Shown here: piece by piece, positions 1 to 9,327 of the stretch | Numbering within the stretch: position 1 is the stretch's first letter | Layout: every line of letters begins with the position of its first letter | Source: Desulfonatronospira thiodismutans ASO3-1 | GTDB taxonomy: Bacteria > Desulfobacterota > Desulfovibrionia > Desulfovibrionales > Desulfonatronovibrionaceae | Assembly: GCF_000174435.1 (NCBI RefSeq) | Contig: NZ_ACJN02000001.1 | Span: 1,308,310 to 1,372,309, forward strand | DNA length: 64,000 bases | Direction of reading: 5' to 3' | Notes under the pieces: model-generated | Told to the model about the DNA's origin: nothing | The model's database searches: none | What the model saw: only the letters and a program-made list of their open reading frames with translations | Position numbers and translations under genes: made by a program

Positions 1-2
1 GT

Positions 3-308
3 ATAGAAGCTTGCAGTAATTTAAGTTTATCTTATAAAACAAAATTTGTTATCAGGAATCATCATGAAAAACTGGATGGAGAAGGTTATCCAGACAGAAT
101 TAAAAAAATTCCTCACTATGTACAAATTGTAACTTGTTGTGATATTTTTGATGCACTAACTACAAACAGAGTATATGCTAATAAGCGCAGTCCATTTGAA
201 GCTTTTAAATTAATGAAAGATAAAATGCATAAGCAGATAAACCTGGATATATTGGCTACATTTATTAAATTTATGGGCAAGAGTCCTGAAACTGTTCATT
301 CTGAATAA
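3..308 (+). CDS. HD-GYP domain phosphodiesterase, C-terminal end (5' truncated by window edge)
   Basis: An open frame runs from the window edge to a TAA at 306-308. The translation carries the HD-GYP signature: HHEKLDGEGYPD (canonical HHExxDGxGYP), followed by the downstream DIFDALTTNRVY block (DxxDAxxxxRxY). HD-GYP proteins are metal-dependent phosphodiesterases that usually hydrolyse cyclic di-GMP and act in signalling. Only about the last 100 residues are visible, so the N-terminal sensor or receiver domain, if any, is unknown. The gene is AT-rich compared with the following kinase. A MITE-like repeat begins 5 bp after its stop codon. Confidence 0.85.
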   Translation: MEACSNLSLSYKTKFVIRNHHEKLDGEGYPDRIKKIPHYVQIVTCCDIFDALTTNRVYANKRSPFEAFKLMKDKMHKQINLDILATFIKFMGKSPETVHSE

Positions 309-313
309 CAATA

Positions 314-438
314 GATGTGACTGCAAAAAGTCATTTTTGCAGTCACAGACGTCAGAGATCAGGGGTCAGTAAAATCAGAGAGTTATGCAGATTGTTGATT
401 TCTGAATTTTTCATTTCCCGACTTTTTGCAGGCGCATC
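314..438. repeat. MITE-like element, family A (GATGTGACTGCAAAA ends, 6-bp duplication)
   Basis: The left end GATGTGACTGCAAAAAG (314-330) is inverted with two mismatches at 422-438. The element is flanked by ACAATA at 308-313 and again at 439-444, a perfect 6-bp target duplication. An inner stem pairs GTGACTGCAAAAA with TTTTTGCAGTCAC. It has no coding capacity and is 125 bp long. It sits directly behind the HD-GYP stop codon. A second intact copy lies at 61347-61474, and solo ends occur near 4303 and 29342. The rest of the gap up to 649 shows nothing recognisable except the ribosome-binding site of the next gene. Confidence 0.75.
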
Positions 439-649
439 ACAATAATAATTTGGTGTAACATTTTAGCCATTTTTATGGAAAGCAGGGGACAGGCTCGCCC
501 TATGGCACATGCGATGACACAGCTGAACTGTTACAATTTGACAAACTTTTTTTCGCAATCATGCACGGAAAAAAGGCCGCCTTTGGATAAATTCAGAAAT
601 AGGGTCATACAGTTTTTGTCGATCTCACCTAAACCTGTTTGGAGCGGTC

Positions 650-3600
650 ATGCCACAGGATAACACATCTAAAGGCCTTTCCGAACTCACCCCGGAACAG
701 TGTCAGGAGCTGTTCACAAATGCCCCGATAGGCGTTTTCACCACCACCTCGGATGGACATTTGCTATCAACCAACCCGTTTCTGGCCCAGATGCACGGTT
801 ATGATACTCCCGAAGAACTCATTGACTCCATAACTGATATCCCCAGCCAGTTATACGCAGATCCTGAAGACAGAAGCAAACTGCAGCAACAGCTTGCAAC
901 CCGCGGCCAGGTGCAAAATTTTGAGTGCCGCTTTCTCAGGCGGGATGGGTCAGTGTTCTGGGCATCCATAAATATCCGGGCAGTGCGGGATGCAACTGGC
1001 AGTTTCACTCATTATCAGGGGTTTGTTTCGGATATTACCGCGCATAAACAAACAGAAGAAGCCCTCCGTAAAAGTGAAGAAAAATACAGGACGGTTTTTG
1101 AGAATACAGGGACTGCAAGCTGTATCCTGGAAAAAGATGGCACCATATCCCTTGTCAATGCCAGATTTGCCCAGCTGGCTGGATATCACCCTGAACAGAT
1201 TGAAAACAAAAAAACCTGGATGGAATTTGTAGTCCCGGAAGACCTTGAGAGCATGCGGCACCAGCATAATCTAAGACGTAAAGACAGAAAAAAAGCTTTA
1301 ACTGAATACGAATTCAGGTTTGTGGATAAAGACAGTAATGTGAAGAACATTTACTTATATATCGACATGATACCCGGTACGGACAAAAGCGTGGCTTCAC
1401 TGCTGGACATTACTGATCTCAAGCGTTCTGAGCAGGAAATGAAAGCCCAGAAAAGACTGCTTGAGGGTATCATCAACGGTGTTTCAGATGTCCTGGCCAT
1501 CCAGTACCCCGACTTGAGTATAGAGCGCTACAACCAGACTGGCTACGACCTGCTGGGCATGTCTCTGGATGAGGTAAAAGGAAGAAAATGTTTTGAGCTC
1601 ATAGGACGCCTCCAGGAATGTGAAGAATGTGCCACAAGAAAGGCCCTTAAAAGCAGGAAGGCAGAGCAGATAGAAAAGTTTGTTCCGGAACTGGGCATTT
1701 ATCTTGAATGCCGCAGTAATCCCATACTGGATGAGAAAGGAAATGTCGTCCAGCTTATTGAACAGCTGAGGGATATTACTGAGTATAAACAAAAGGCAGA
1801 AGCCTTGCGGGAAAGTGAGCAAAAGCTGAGGTCTCTTTTTTCCGCAATGACTGAAGCAGTGGTTTTGCATGAGCTGGTTTTTGACAGCCGGGGAGAAGCA
1901 ATAGATTATCGCATTATTGACTGCAACCAGGCATTTACAAAAATGACAGGCATTTCCAAAGCAGAAGCTGTGGGAAAACTGGCCACAGAAGTGTACGGCA
2001 CCGATACACCTCCCTATTGGCAGGAATTTTCTCAGGTTGCAATTACCGGGACACCATTGGATTTTTCAACTTATTATCAACCACTGAACAAGCATTTACG
2101 CATTTCTGTTGTTTCACCGGAGAAAAATAAATTCGCCACTATTATCACGGATATCACTGAGTTGAAAAAGGCCGAGGAAACGATCCGCCTGAATGAAAAA
2201 CGTCTTCAGACCCTTCTTGACCTTAATAACATGAAGGACGCCAGCGTAACCGAACTCACACATTTCGCAATGGAGGCAGCAGTGTCCCTGACCGGCAGTT
2301 CAATGGGTTACGTAGCTTTCCCCAGTGAGGATGAAACGGTGCTTAACATGTTTGCATGGTCCAGCAAAGCCATGCAGGAATGCGCGATCAAGGACAAACA
2401 TGTGGAGTTCAAGGTATGCGATACAGGACTCTGGGGCGAAGCCATCCGCCAGCGCCGTGCAATTATCACCAATGATTACTCGACGTCATCTCCTTTGAAA
2501 AAAGGCATGCCCGAGGGTCATGTCCATGTAACCCGGCATATGAATGTCCCCATCTTTGACCAGGACAGGATTGTTATCGTTGCCGGTGCAGCCAACAAGC
2601 CAACCGCCTATAGTGACGATGATGTCCGCCAGCTTGAGCTTCTCATGTCCGGCCTTTGGACTATCCTCTGCCGCAAGAGGGCCGAACAGGAACGCGAACA
2701 GCTACAGGCCAGACTCCTTCAGGCCCAGAAGATGGAATCCATAGGCATCATGGCCGGTGGGGTGGCCCATGACTTCAACAACCTCTTGCAGACCATGAGC
2801 GGCAACATCGAGTTTCTTTTACAGGACAAGTCTGCGGATCATCCTGACATTTCCAGACTGCAGGCCATATCTCGCTCCATAGCACGCTCAGCCAGTCTTG
2901 TTCAACAGCTGTTGCTTGCAGGCCGCAAAGCAAAGTTCCAAAAAGTTCAAGTGGATCTCAATGAAGAACTGCAGGAAGTCTTCCAAATGCTTGAGCGGGT
3001 TGTCCCCAAAATGATCGCCCTTGAGCTGCACCTTGATCCTTACATCGAACCTATTGCTGCCGATCCGGTTCAGATCGAGCAGGTGCTTCTCAACCTGGCC
3101 AACAATGCTGTGGACGCCATGCCCCAGGGAGGACGGCTTGCCTTTGAGACCAATAGTGTGGTCCTGGACGAGGCTTTCGTAAAATTGCATCCCGGCGTAA
3201 CTCCTGGGAATTATGTCCTTTTGTCTGTGACCGACACTGGATGCGGCATGGACAGGGAGACACTGCACCACATATTCGACCCCTTCTTCACCACCAAGGA
3301 AACCGGCAAGGGCAACGGCCTGGGTCTGGCCACTGCTTACGGCATTATCAATGCGCACGGCGGTTACATCCAGTGCTACAGCGAACCCGGACAGGGTACA
3401 ACCTTCAAGATATTTTTTCCTGTCCAGGAAGCTGATGCATTGCAGCCAGATGAGTCTGCTCCGGCTGAAAATGCCCCGGGAGGCCGGGAAACAATCCTGG
3501 TGGTGGACGATGAACCGGAAATCCGGGAACTGACCCGGGAGGCTCTGGAATCATTGGGTTATTCCGCCAGAGTGGCCTCCAGCGGAGAAGAGGCTCTGGA

Positions 3601-3847
3601 TATCTATAAACAGCAGGGGGAAAATGTTGACCTGGTGCTGCTGGATCTGAACATGCCGGGCATGGGCGGACGCAAATGCCTCCAGGAACTGCTGCACCTT
3701 GATCCCCGTGTCAGGGTTCTCATCGCCAGCGGGTATGCTTCCAACGGTCTGGATGTTTTAAATATTGGCTCCAGGGGGTATTTAGGAAAGCCCTATCAAA
3801 TCAACGAACTGGCAGCTAAAATCAGGGAAGTACTTGACGATGCTTAG
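650..3847 (+). CDS. Hybrid sensor histidine kinase, PAS-PAS-PAS-PAS-GAF-HisKA-HATPase-REC
   Basis: This 1065-residue soluble multi-sensor kinase has no obvious membrane segments. Four PAS-type modules fill residues 13-505. The third has a cysteine-rich stretch (CFELIGRLQECEEC, near residue 320) that could bind metal or sense redox. A GAF-like domain follows at about 530-675. The phospho-acceptor histidine is in GGVAHDFNNLL (near 703), and the ATP-binding boxes are DTGCGMD and GKGNGLGLA. A C-terminal receiver carries ILVVDDEPE and the phosphorylatable Asp in LLDLNMP (about residue 1000). GGAG lies about 8 bases before the ATG. Its N-terminal PAS resembles that of the kinase at 38446-40815. No output regulator is adjacent, so the signal and target are unknown. 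Confidence 0.93.
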   Translation: MPQDNTSKGLSELTPEQCQELFTNAPIGVFTTTSDGHLLSTNPFLAQMHGYDTPEELIDSITDIPSQLYADPEDRSKLQQQLATRGQVQNFECRFLRRDGSVFWASINIRAVRDATGSFTHYQGFVSDITAHKQTEEALRKSEEKYRTVFENTGTASCILEKDGTISLVNARFAQLAGYHPEQIENKKTWMEFVVPEDLESMRHQHNLRRKDRKKALTEYEFRFVDKDSNVKNIYLYIDMIPGTDKSVASLLDITDLKRSEQEMKAQKRLLEGIINGVSDVLAIQYPDLSIERYNQTGYDLLGMSLDEVKGRKCFELIGRLQECEECATRKALKSRKAEQIEKFVPELGIYLECRSNPILDEKGNVVQLIEQLRDITEYKQKAEALRESEQKLRSLFSAMTEAVVLHELVFDSRGEAIDYRIIDCNQAFTKMTGISKAEAVGKLATEVYGTDTPPYWQEFSQVAITGTPLDFSTYYQPLNKHLRISVVSPEKNKFATIITDITELKKAEETIRLNEKRLQTLLDLNNMKDASVTELTHFAMEAAVSLTGSSMGYVAFPSEDETVLNMFAWSSKAMQECAIKDKHVEFKVCDTGLWGEAIRQRRAIITNDYSTSSPLKKGMPEGHVHVTRHMNVPIFDQDRIVIVAGAANKPTAYSDDDVRQLELLMSGLWTILCRKRAEQEREQLQARLLQAQKMESIGIMAGGVAHDFNNLLQTMSGNIEFLLQDKSADHPDISRLQAISRSIARSASLVQQLLLAGRKAKFQKVQVDLNEELQEVFQMLERVVPKMIALELHLDPYIEPIAADPVQIEQVLLNLANNAVDAMPQGGRLAFETNSVVLDEAFVKLHPGVTPGNYVLLSVTDTGCGMDRETLHHIFDPFFTTKETGKGNGLGLATAYGIINAHGGYIQCYSEPGQGTTFKIFFPVQEADALQPDESAPAENAPGGRETILVVDDEPEIRELTREALESLGYSARVASSGEEALDIYKQQGENVDLVLLDLNMPGMGGRKCLQELLHLDPRVRVLIASGYASNGLDVLNIGSRGYLGKPYQINELAAKIREVLDDA

Positions 3848-4022
3848 AGCTGTGCTGCCCGAAAGACAATTGTAGAGAGAGGTTATAAAAGCATTATGAG
3901 TGACTGGTGGTTGTGTGTATAACGTCTATGTGGCAGGAGTAGTCTGGAATTAGGCCTGGGAGGAATACCAATCCAAAGATTGAGTCGGTGGGGCAGGCAG
4001 TTACGCCTGCCCCGGGTTGATT

Positions 4023-4167
4023 TTAACGGTAGATGTTTTCAATCCAGTGCAGAGCTTCAGCATCGCTGACCTTTCCAGATACCGTTGTGTGGTGGCCAGG
4101 TTGGCATGCCGCAGGATGACCCTGGTCCCAATTTCCAGAGGAGCCCCAGCATGTGAGGCATGGGCGA
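4023..4167 (-). pseudogene. Decayed tyrosine recombinase (integrase) C-terminal fragment
   Basis: Read on the minus strand, one frame gives ILRHANLATTQRYL, which matches the C-terminal box of phage-type tyrosine recombinases (H-x-x-x-T-x-x-Y-L). After a one-base shift the next frame continues GKVSDAEALHWIENIYR and a stop at 4023-4025. Integrases of this type commonly end GKVSD...W. An in-frame stop closes the fragment upstream, so only about 48 residues survive. The remainder of the gap (3848-4306) holds no other gene that I can recognise. A family A repeat end (TTTTTGCAGTCGCATC) abuts the stop codon of the RND permease. Confidence 0.5.
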
Positions 4168-4306
4168 ATCTGTTTTACATGGCAAGTCAGTCTTGCCCCT
4201 GGCGCCTCCTTAGTCCAGCTATTGAAAATAAATCCCGATGTCAGGTTACTACTGACTACTGGCCACTGACTACTGCGACTGGAAATATGACTTTTTGCAG
4301 TCGCAT

Positions 4307-7300
4307 CTACCTTTTATCCCGGAACATTTTGCGGTTGTGAAAGTAAAAGGAGACATCGTCCATGAGCTTGTAAAAAAGAGGCACGAACAAAATGGCCACA
4401 GTGCTGGCCAGGAGCATGCCTCCCACCACCACGGTTCCGATCACCTGGCGGCTGGCCGCTCCAGCGCCTGTGGCGAAGACCAGGGGCAAAACTCCGATAA
4501 TAAAGGTCATGGCGGTCATGACGATGGGCCTGAAGCGCTGTCTGGCTGCGCTCAAGGCTGCTTCGGTGGAGTTCATGCCTTCGTTTTCCCGGTTCTGGGC
4601 GGCAAAGGCAACTATCAGGATGGCATTCTTGGCAGCCAGACCTATGAGCACCAGAAGCCCCACCTGGAAATAAATGTCATTGGGAAATCCCCTGAGCATG
4701 GCGGCCAGAGAGGCACCAAGCACCCCGAAGGGGACCGCGGAAGCCACGGCCAGGGGCAGGGTCCAGCGTTCGTACTGGGCGGCCAGGATCAATACCACCA
4801 TGACCAGACCCAGCCCGAAAGCCGTGCCTCCCGCACCGGCGGCAACATCGAGCTGGAAGGCCTCTCCGATCCAGCCCAGGCTTGTCTCTCCATTCCCGAT
4901 TATCTTTTCCGCCACTTCTTCCACCGCCTCCTTGGCTTCGCCGGTGGTGTAGCCCGGTGCTGCGTCAGCCATTAGCCTTGCTGCGCTGTTGACATTGTAC
5001 CGGTTGATTACATCGGGTCCCACGTCCCGCTCCAGGGAGACCAGGGAGGTCAGGGGCAGCATCTGACCATGCTCAGAACGTACAAACACCTTGCTCAGGT
5101 CCTCGGGCCGGCTCCTGAAATCCTTTTCCGACTGCAGGTTCACCTGCCAGTTGCGGTCCTGCATGGTAAAATCACCTACATACAGGGTCCCGAAAGTACT
5201 CTGCATGGTTTCATATACCTGATTTACGGGGACCCCCATGTCCCTGGACTTTTCACGGTCCAGATCCGCCCGGTAATTGGGTATGTCTGTTTCCAAGGTG
5301 GTCCTGGCATTGACCAGTTCCGGCCGCTCGTTGGCTGCAGCCATGAGTTCCCAGGCCATGGCCTCCAGCTCCTCAACATCCATGTCACCGCGCACTTCCA
5401 GATAGCCTTCAACTCCCCCGGCCAGGGAAAGGCCGACAATGGGCGGAGGGACAAAGGCCAGGATATTCGCCTCCTGGATCTCCTGCCCCATACCCATGAC
5501 CTTTTCGGTCATGGACTGGGCATCCTGTCCCGGTTCCTGGCGTTCATCCCAGTGAGTCAGATTCACAAACCCCATGCCCATATGGGAACGCAGGGCCATA
5601 TCAAAAATATCCACCCCGGCTATCCCGGTAAAACTTTCAACCTCTTCCATCTCCATCAGGCCGTCCATAACCTTGTCCCTGGCCTGCTCAGTACGGGAAA
5701 GGGAAGAGGCAGCCGGCAGTTCCATGGCCATTATAAAGCCGCCCTGGTCCTCCTGGGGGATAAGTCCTGGAGCCATCCTGGTCACAGCATAAACTGTGGC
5801 CCCGGTAAACACTGCAAAGAGAAGGACACCAACCGCTGCATGCCGCACCATCTTGCTCACCACCCAGACATAAGCACTGGTCTGCATTTCAAATGCCCTG
5901 TTGAACCAGACAAAGGGCCTTGGCAGCCGACCGCGCTGTCTGTCCAGGAGCAGGGCGCACATGGCCGGAGTCAGGGTCAGGGCCACTACGCCCGAGACCA
6001 CCACGGACACGGCAATGGTCACAGCAAACTGGCGGTAGAGCTCCCCGGTCATGCCGCCCAGAAAGGCGGAAGGGGCAAACACGGCCACCAGAACCAGGGT
6101 GGAGGCAAGTACCGCTCCAGCCACCTGCTTCATGGTTTCTATGGAAGCCTCCCTGGCCTTGAGACTTCTTTCCCGCATGAGCCTTTCCACGTTTTCCATG
6201 ACAATAATGGCGTTATCCACTACTATGCCGATGGACAGCACCAGCCCGAATAGGGTGAGCAGGTTTACGGAAAAACCCATGGCCAGCATGCCGGCAAAGG
6301 TGCCTATGATGGACACCGGTATGGCGGTTACAGGAATAAGCGTGGCCCGCAGGCGCTGCAGAAAGATGAAGGTAACCAGAACCACCAGGGCCATGGCTAT
6401 AAGCAGGGTAATCAGCACTTCCTGGATGGAGGCCTCAATAAATTCGGTAACGTCGTAGCCCATGGTATAGTCTAAGCCTTCGGGAAAGTGCACTGACATT
6501 TCCTCCAGGGCTTCGTTTACCACTTCAGCGGTTTCCATGGCATTGGCCCCTGGTGCCAGAAAGACCCCCATCCCCACTGCCTGCTGACCATTATATTCAG
6601 CCGAGAATCCGTAGCGCTGCGGACCCAGCTCAGCCCTGGCCACATCCCCCAGGCGCAGGGTACTCACGTTTTTCCCGGAGCGCAGGATGATATCCTCGTA
6701 CTCCTCCGGCTCTGCAAGCATTTCGTCGGTGCTCACGGAGTAAGTAAAATCCACCCCTGCAGGAGCAGGGTCAGCCCCAATCCGGCCAGCTGCGTAATGC
6801 GCACTCTGCTCCCGGATGGCATCCGCCAGGTCCGACGGGGTAAGGTCGTGACGGGCCAGTTTGTCCGGGTCCTGCCAGATGCGCATGGAGTAGTCCTCGG
6901 GGGCGAATACCGAGGCCTCGCCCACACCGGGCAGGCGGTTGAGTTCTTCCAGGACGTTCATAATGGCGTAATTGGCGATAAAAAGGCTGTCCCGGCTCTC
7001 ATCCGGGGAATATAGGACCGGCACCATGAGGATATTGGTGGATCTGTCCTCGGCACGTACCCCCTGGTCGCGCACCGCCTGGGGCAGCCTTGGCAGGGCG
7101 GCCTCCACCCGGTTGTTTACGTTCACCGAGGCCATATCCGGGTCAGTACCCATTTCAAAGGTGACCACTATCTGCAGTGTGCCGTCATCTGTGGTTGTGG
7201 ACTCCATGTAGAGCATATCGTCCACACCGTTTATCTCCTGCTCCAGGGGCGCTGCCACCGCTTCCGCCACAACCTCTGCGCTGGCTCCGGGATAACTGGC

Positions 7301-7438
7301 GTTTACCACTACTTCCGGGGGAACCACTTCCGGATATTGCTCCACCGGCAAAACGCGCAGGGCTGTTGTCCCGGCCAGGACTATGATAATGGAGATGACC
7401 GAGGCGAAAATGGGGCGGTTGATAAAAAATCTGAGCAT
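4307..7438 (-). CDS. RND-family multidrug efflux permease (AcrB/MexB-like)
   Basis: This 1043-residue inner-membrane pump has the usual RND length. It begins FFINRPIFASVISIIIVLAG, followed by the porter-domain PEVVPPEVVV segment typical of HAE1 transporters. The transmembrane proton relay is visible: VVDNAIIVMENVE (near residue 407) keeps the first Asp of the AcrB pair but has Asn for the second, and GLAAKNAILIV retains the TM10 Lys. Such VDN variants are common in RND sub-clades. Its start overlaps the stop codon of the adaptor gene (TAATG), so the two are translationally coupled. No TolC-type outer-membrane channel gene lies in the window. Substrates cannot be predicted. Confidence 0.95.
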   Translation of the reverse strand: MLRFFINRPIFASVISIIIVLAGTTALRVLPVEQYPEVVPPEVVVNASYPGASAEVVAEAVAAPLEQEINGVDDMLYMESTTTDDGTLQIVVTFEMGTDPDMASVNVNNRVEAALPRLPQAVRDQGVRAEDRSTNILMVPVLYSPDESRDSLFIANYAIMNVLEELNRLPGVGEASVFAPEDYSMRIWQDPDKLARHDLTPSDLADAIREQSAHYAAGRIGADPAPAGVDFTYSVSTDEMLAEPEEYEDIILRSGKNVSTLRLGDVARAELGPQRYGFSAEYNGQQAVGMGVFLAPGANAMETAEVVNEALEEMSVHFPEGLDYTMGYDVTEFIEASIQEVLITLLIAMALVVLVTFIFLQRLRATLIPVTAIPVSIIGTFAGMLAMGFSVNLLTLFGLVLSIGIVVDNAIIVMENVERLMRERSLKAREASIETMKQVAGAVLASTLVLVAVFAPSAFLGGMTGELYRQFAVTIAVSVVVSGVVALTLTPAMCALLLDRQRGRLPRPFVWFNRAFEMQTSAYVWVVSKMVRHAAVGVLLFAVFTGATVYAVTRMAPGLIPQEDQGGFIMAMELPAASSLSRTEQARDKVMDGLMEMEEVESFTGIAGVDIFDMALRSHMGMGFVNLTHWDERQEPGQDAQSMTEKVMGMGQEIQEANILAFVPPPIVGLSLAGGVEGYLEVRGDMDVEELEAMAWELMAAANERPELVNARTTLETDIPNYRADLDREKSRDMGVPVNQVYETMQSTFGTLYVGDFTMQDRNWQVNLQSEKDFRSRPEDLSKVFVRSEHGQMLPLTSLVSLERDVGPDVINRYNVNSAARLMADAAPGYTTGEAKEAVEEVAEKIIGNGETSLGWIGEAFQLDVAAGAGGTAFGLGLVMVVLILAAQYERWTLPLAVASAVPFGVLGASLAAMLRGFPNDIYFQVGLLVLIGLAAKNAILIVAFAAQNRENEGMNSTEAALSAARQRFRPIVMTAMTFIIGVLPLVFATGAGAASRQVIGTVVVGGMLLASTVAILFVPLFYKLMDDVSFYFHNRKMFRDKR

Positions 7439-8646
7439 TACTTCGTCTCCGGATTTTCTGCAGGCCGGGCCTGGACCTGTTCTCCGTCCTCCAGGGCCAC
7501 CTGGCCGTTGACCACCACCCTGTCCTTCTCCTGCAGTCCCTCAAAGACCGCCCAGCCGTCCTCAAGTACAGGGCCGAGCCTTACATGGCGCACCTGGGCC
7601 ACGTTGTCCTCATCCAGAACAAAGACCATGGGACCTTCCTGATCCTGCCCTACAGCACTTTCCGGCACAAGAAAGACATCCTCCAGGTTCTGCAGCAGAA
7701 GACGCACACGCACAAACTGTCCGGGCATGAGTTCCTGGTCCGGATTGGCAAAAACAGCCCTGTAGGCAACCTCACCGGTATCCGGATCCACAGTACTGGC
7801 TGTAAAGTCCACAACACCTTTATGCGGATATTTTTGATCTCTGTCGGGCATAAGCCTGGCCAGAAGAACATCCAGACCTTCCCGGCCTACCCTGGCCCCT
7901 TCCAGGAGCGATTTCGGGGGGAGAGCTTCTTCCGGACCGGCTTGTGCAGCCATTCTTCTAGCCACGGCTTCTTCCTGGGGAATGGAAAAGCGAACATGCA
8001 CCGGATCATTCCGGGTCATGGTGGTCAAGAGATCTCCCCAGCTTAAAAGATTACCTTCAGAGACATCCTCCATGCCGGTAATTCCGTCCACCGGGGCGCT
8101 GACCCTGGTGTAGCGCAGGTTGCGGCGGGCGTCTTCTACATTGGCCTCTGCCCTGCTCACAGCGGCTCCTGCCAGTTGATACTCGGTCCTGGCCTCGTCT
8201 CTGGTCTGCTCACTTACAGTGCCCTGCTCATACAGCCTGGAGTACCTTTTCCAGTCTCTTCTGGCATGATCATATCCGGCCCGGGCGTCTTCCAGATCCG
8301 CCCTGGCCTGGCGAAGAGCTATCTCAAAGGGTTCCTGGTCAATGACAAAAAGTTCGTCTCCCTTGCTAACTACTTCACCTTCCTGGTAAAGCTTCTCTTC
8401 CAGGATGCCCTCTACCCTGGATCTAACCTGAACGGTGCTGGAACCGTGCACCCGGGCCGGATACTGCCTGAATACCTGCACATCCGTCTTGTGTACTTCC
8501 TGGTAACTAACCTTTGAGGGAGGAGCTTCCTGCTGCTCCGACTGTTCAGGGTTGTCGCCGTTGCAGGCGCTAAGGCCTGTTATAAGCAGCACTGCCATGA
8601 AGACTGCATGGTATTTAAAAATGCGCATAAATCTGCGGGATGGCAT
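7438..8646 (-). CDS. RND efflux periplasmic adaptor (membrane fusion protein, AcrA-like lipoprotein)
   Basis: The protein is about 402 residues from the chosen ATG at 8646, which is preceded by GGAGG at good spacing. An upstream extension of the frame lacks signal-peptide character. Residues 1-29 form a lipoprotein signal ending LSAC, so the mature protein should be anchored by a lipid on Cys. The barrel-sandwich lipoyl halves flank an alpha-helical hairpin (RQARADLEDARAGYDHARRD onward), and the beta-barrel follows. It links the inner-membrane permease to an outer-membrane channel. It is first in a two-gene operon with the permease. Confidence 0.93.
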   Translation of the reverse strand: MPSRRFMRIFKYHAVFMAVLLITGLSACNGDNPEQSEQQEAPPSKVSYQEVHKTDVQVFRQYPARVHGSSTVQVRSRVEGILEEKLYQEGEVVSKGDELFVIDQEPFEIALRQARADLEDARAGYDHARRDWKRYSRLYEQGTVSEQTRDEARTEYQLAGAAVSRAEANVEDARRNLRYTRVSAPVDGITGMEDVSEGNLLSWGDLLTTMTRNDPVHVRFSIPQEEAVARRMAAQAGPEEALPPKSLLEGARVGREGLDVLLARLMPDRDQKYPHKGVVDFTASTVDPDTGEVAYRAVFANPDQELMPGQFVRVRLLLQNLEDVFLVPESAVGQDQEGPMVFVLDEDNVAQVRHVRLGPVLEDGWAVFEGLQEKDRVVVNGQVALEDGEQVQARPAENPETK

Positions 8647-8704
8647 CCATTCCTCCGTAGTGTTCCGGGCAGGAAAAGCCGGCCGGCTTTTATTTGCCCC
8701 TGAT

Positions 8705-9010
8705 TTATCTGCTGCCGATTGTCTGTCTTTTTCTGGCCTGATCCAGAGTCCATGCCGAATGAGCAACCCACCCAAACCTGGAAAGACACTCGACTATGCT
8801 CAGGCCTTCCGTGGAATAAGTCTGTCCACCGGGCCTTTCTTCCCATGTCAGCAGGATGACAATCTCTGTCTCCCAGTCCCTGCGCAAGAAAATGCTCACT
8901 GACTCCAGTCTGTCGCTGGCACCCGGTGAAATTTCCCTGGCCTTGTCCAGGGCTTTTTTCCTGCACTTATCATTGTATGCATGCACATGTATAATTTCCG
9001 TGTAGGACAT
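8705..9010 (-). CDS. Small conserved protein of unknown function (101 aa)
   Basis: The frame starts at an ATG at 9010 with GGAGGAAG upstream, although the spacing is rather long. It encodes a soluble acidic protein with the block DWETEIVILLTWEERPGG. The alternation of hydrophobic strands and helices recalls dimeric alpha-beta barrel (monooxygenase-like) proteins, but I cannot assign it to a family with confidence. It is divergent from the sigma-54 activator at 9328 and shares the intergenic region with three palindromic sites, so it may be co-regulated with it. It ends 58 bp before the efflux adaptor and could be the first gene of that transcript. Confidence 0.6.
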   Translation of the reverse strand: MSYTEIIHVHAYNDKCRKKALDKAREISPGASDRLESVSIFLRRDWETEIVILLTWEERPGGQTYSTEGLSIVECLSRFGWVAHSAWTLDQARKRQTIGSR

Positions 9011-9158
9011 AAAAAACTCGCTTCCTCCGGGCGGACCCTGCTTGAGTAATCATTCAGTAGGTGCCGGTAATCACAAACGAGCAAAATGAAAGCATGAAAA
9101 ATGCCATAAAAAATATCCTTTAAAATCAGCAAGATTTGAATATAAAAAAGCATCAGCA

Positions 9159-9221
9159 GTCATATTTGACCAGAATGTTTTGTCATATTTGACTTTCCAC
9201 CTGCATGCTGTCACATTTGAC
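9159..9221. promoter_or_regulatory. Three palindromic sites GTCA-N4-TGAC
   Basis: GTCATATTTGAC occurs at 9159-9170 and 9182-9193, and GTCACATTTGAC at 9210-9221. Centre spacings are 23 and 28 bp. Each site is a short dyad (GTCA/TGAC). They lie between the divergent small gene and the sigma-54 activator, about 110-170 bp before the activator's start. They are good candidates for its own enhancer sites or for another dimeric regulator. Confidence 0.55.
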
Positions 9222-9327
9222 CAGCAGCCAGGCTCGAAGCCGCCTGTCCTGTATCAATGAGCCGATGTCCACAGCGCTATTGTGCAGGCCTCTCATATTG
9301 AACATTTACAAAACCCGGGATCAACCC

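Noticed and set aside
5069..6253. 394-codon open frame antisense to the RND permease
   Set aside because: It is rich in His, Gly, Pro and Gln, has no family resemblance or ribosome-binding site, and mirrors the GC bias of the permease codons.
9046..9070. Possible sigma-54 promoter for the small divergent gene (CGGCAC on the minus strand)
   Set aside because: The -12 element is absent at ten bases from GG.
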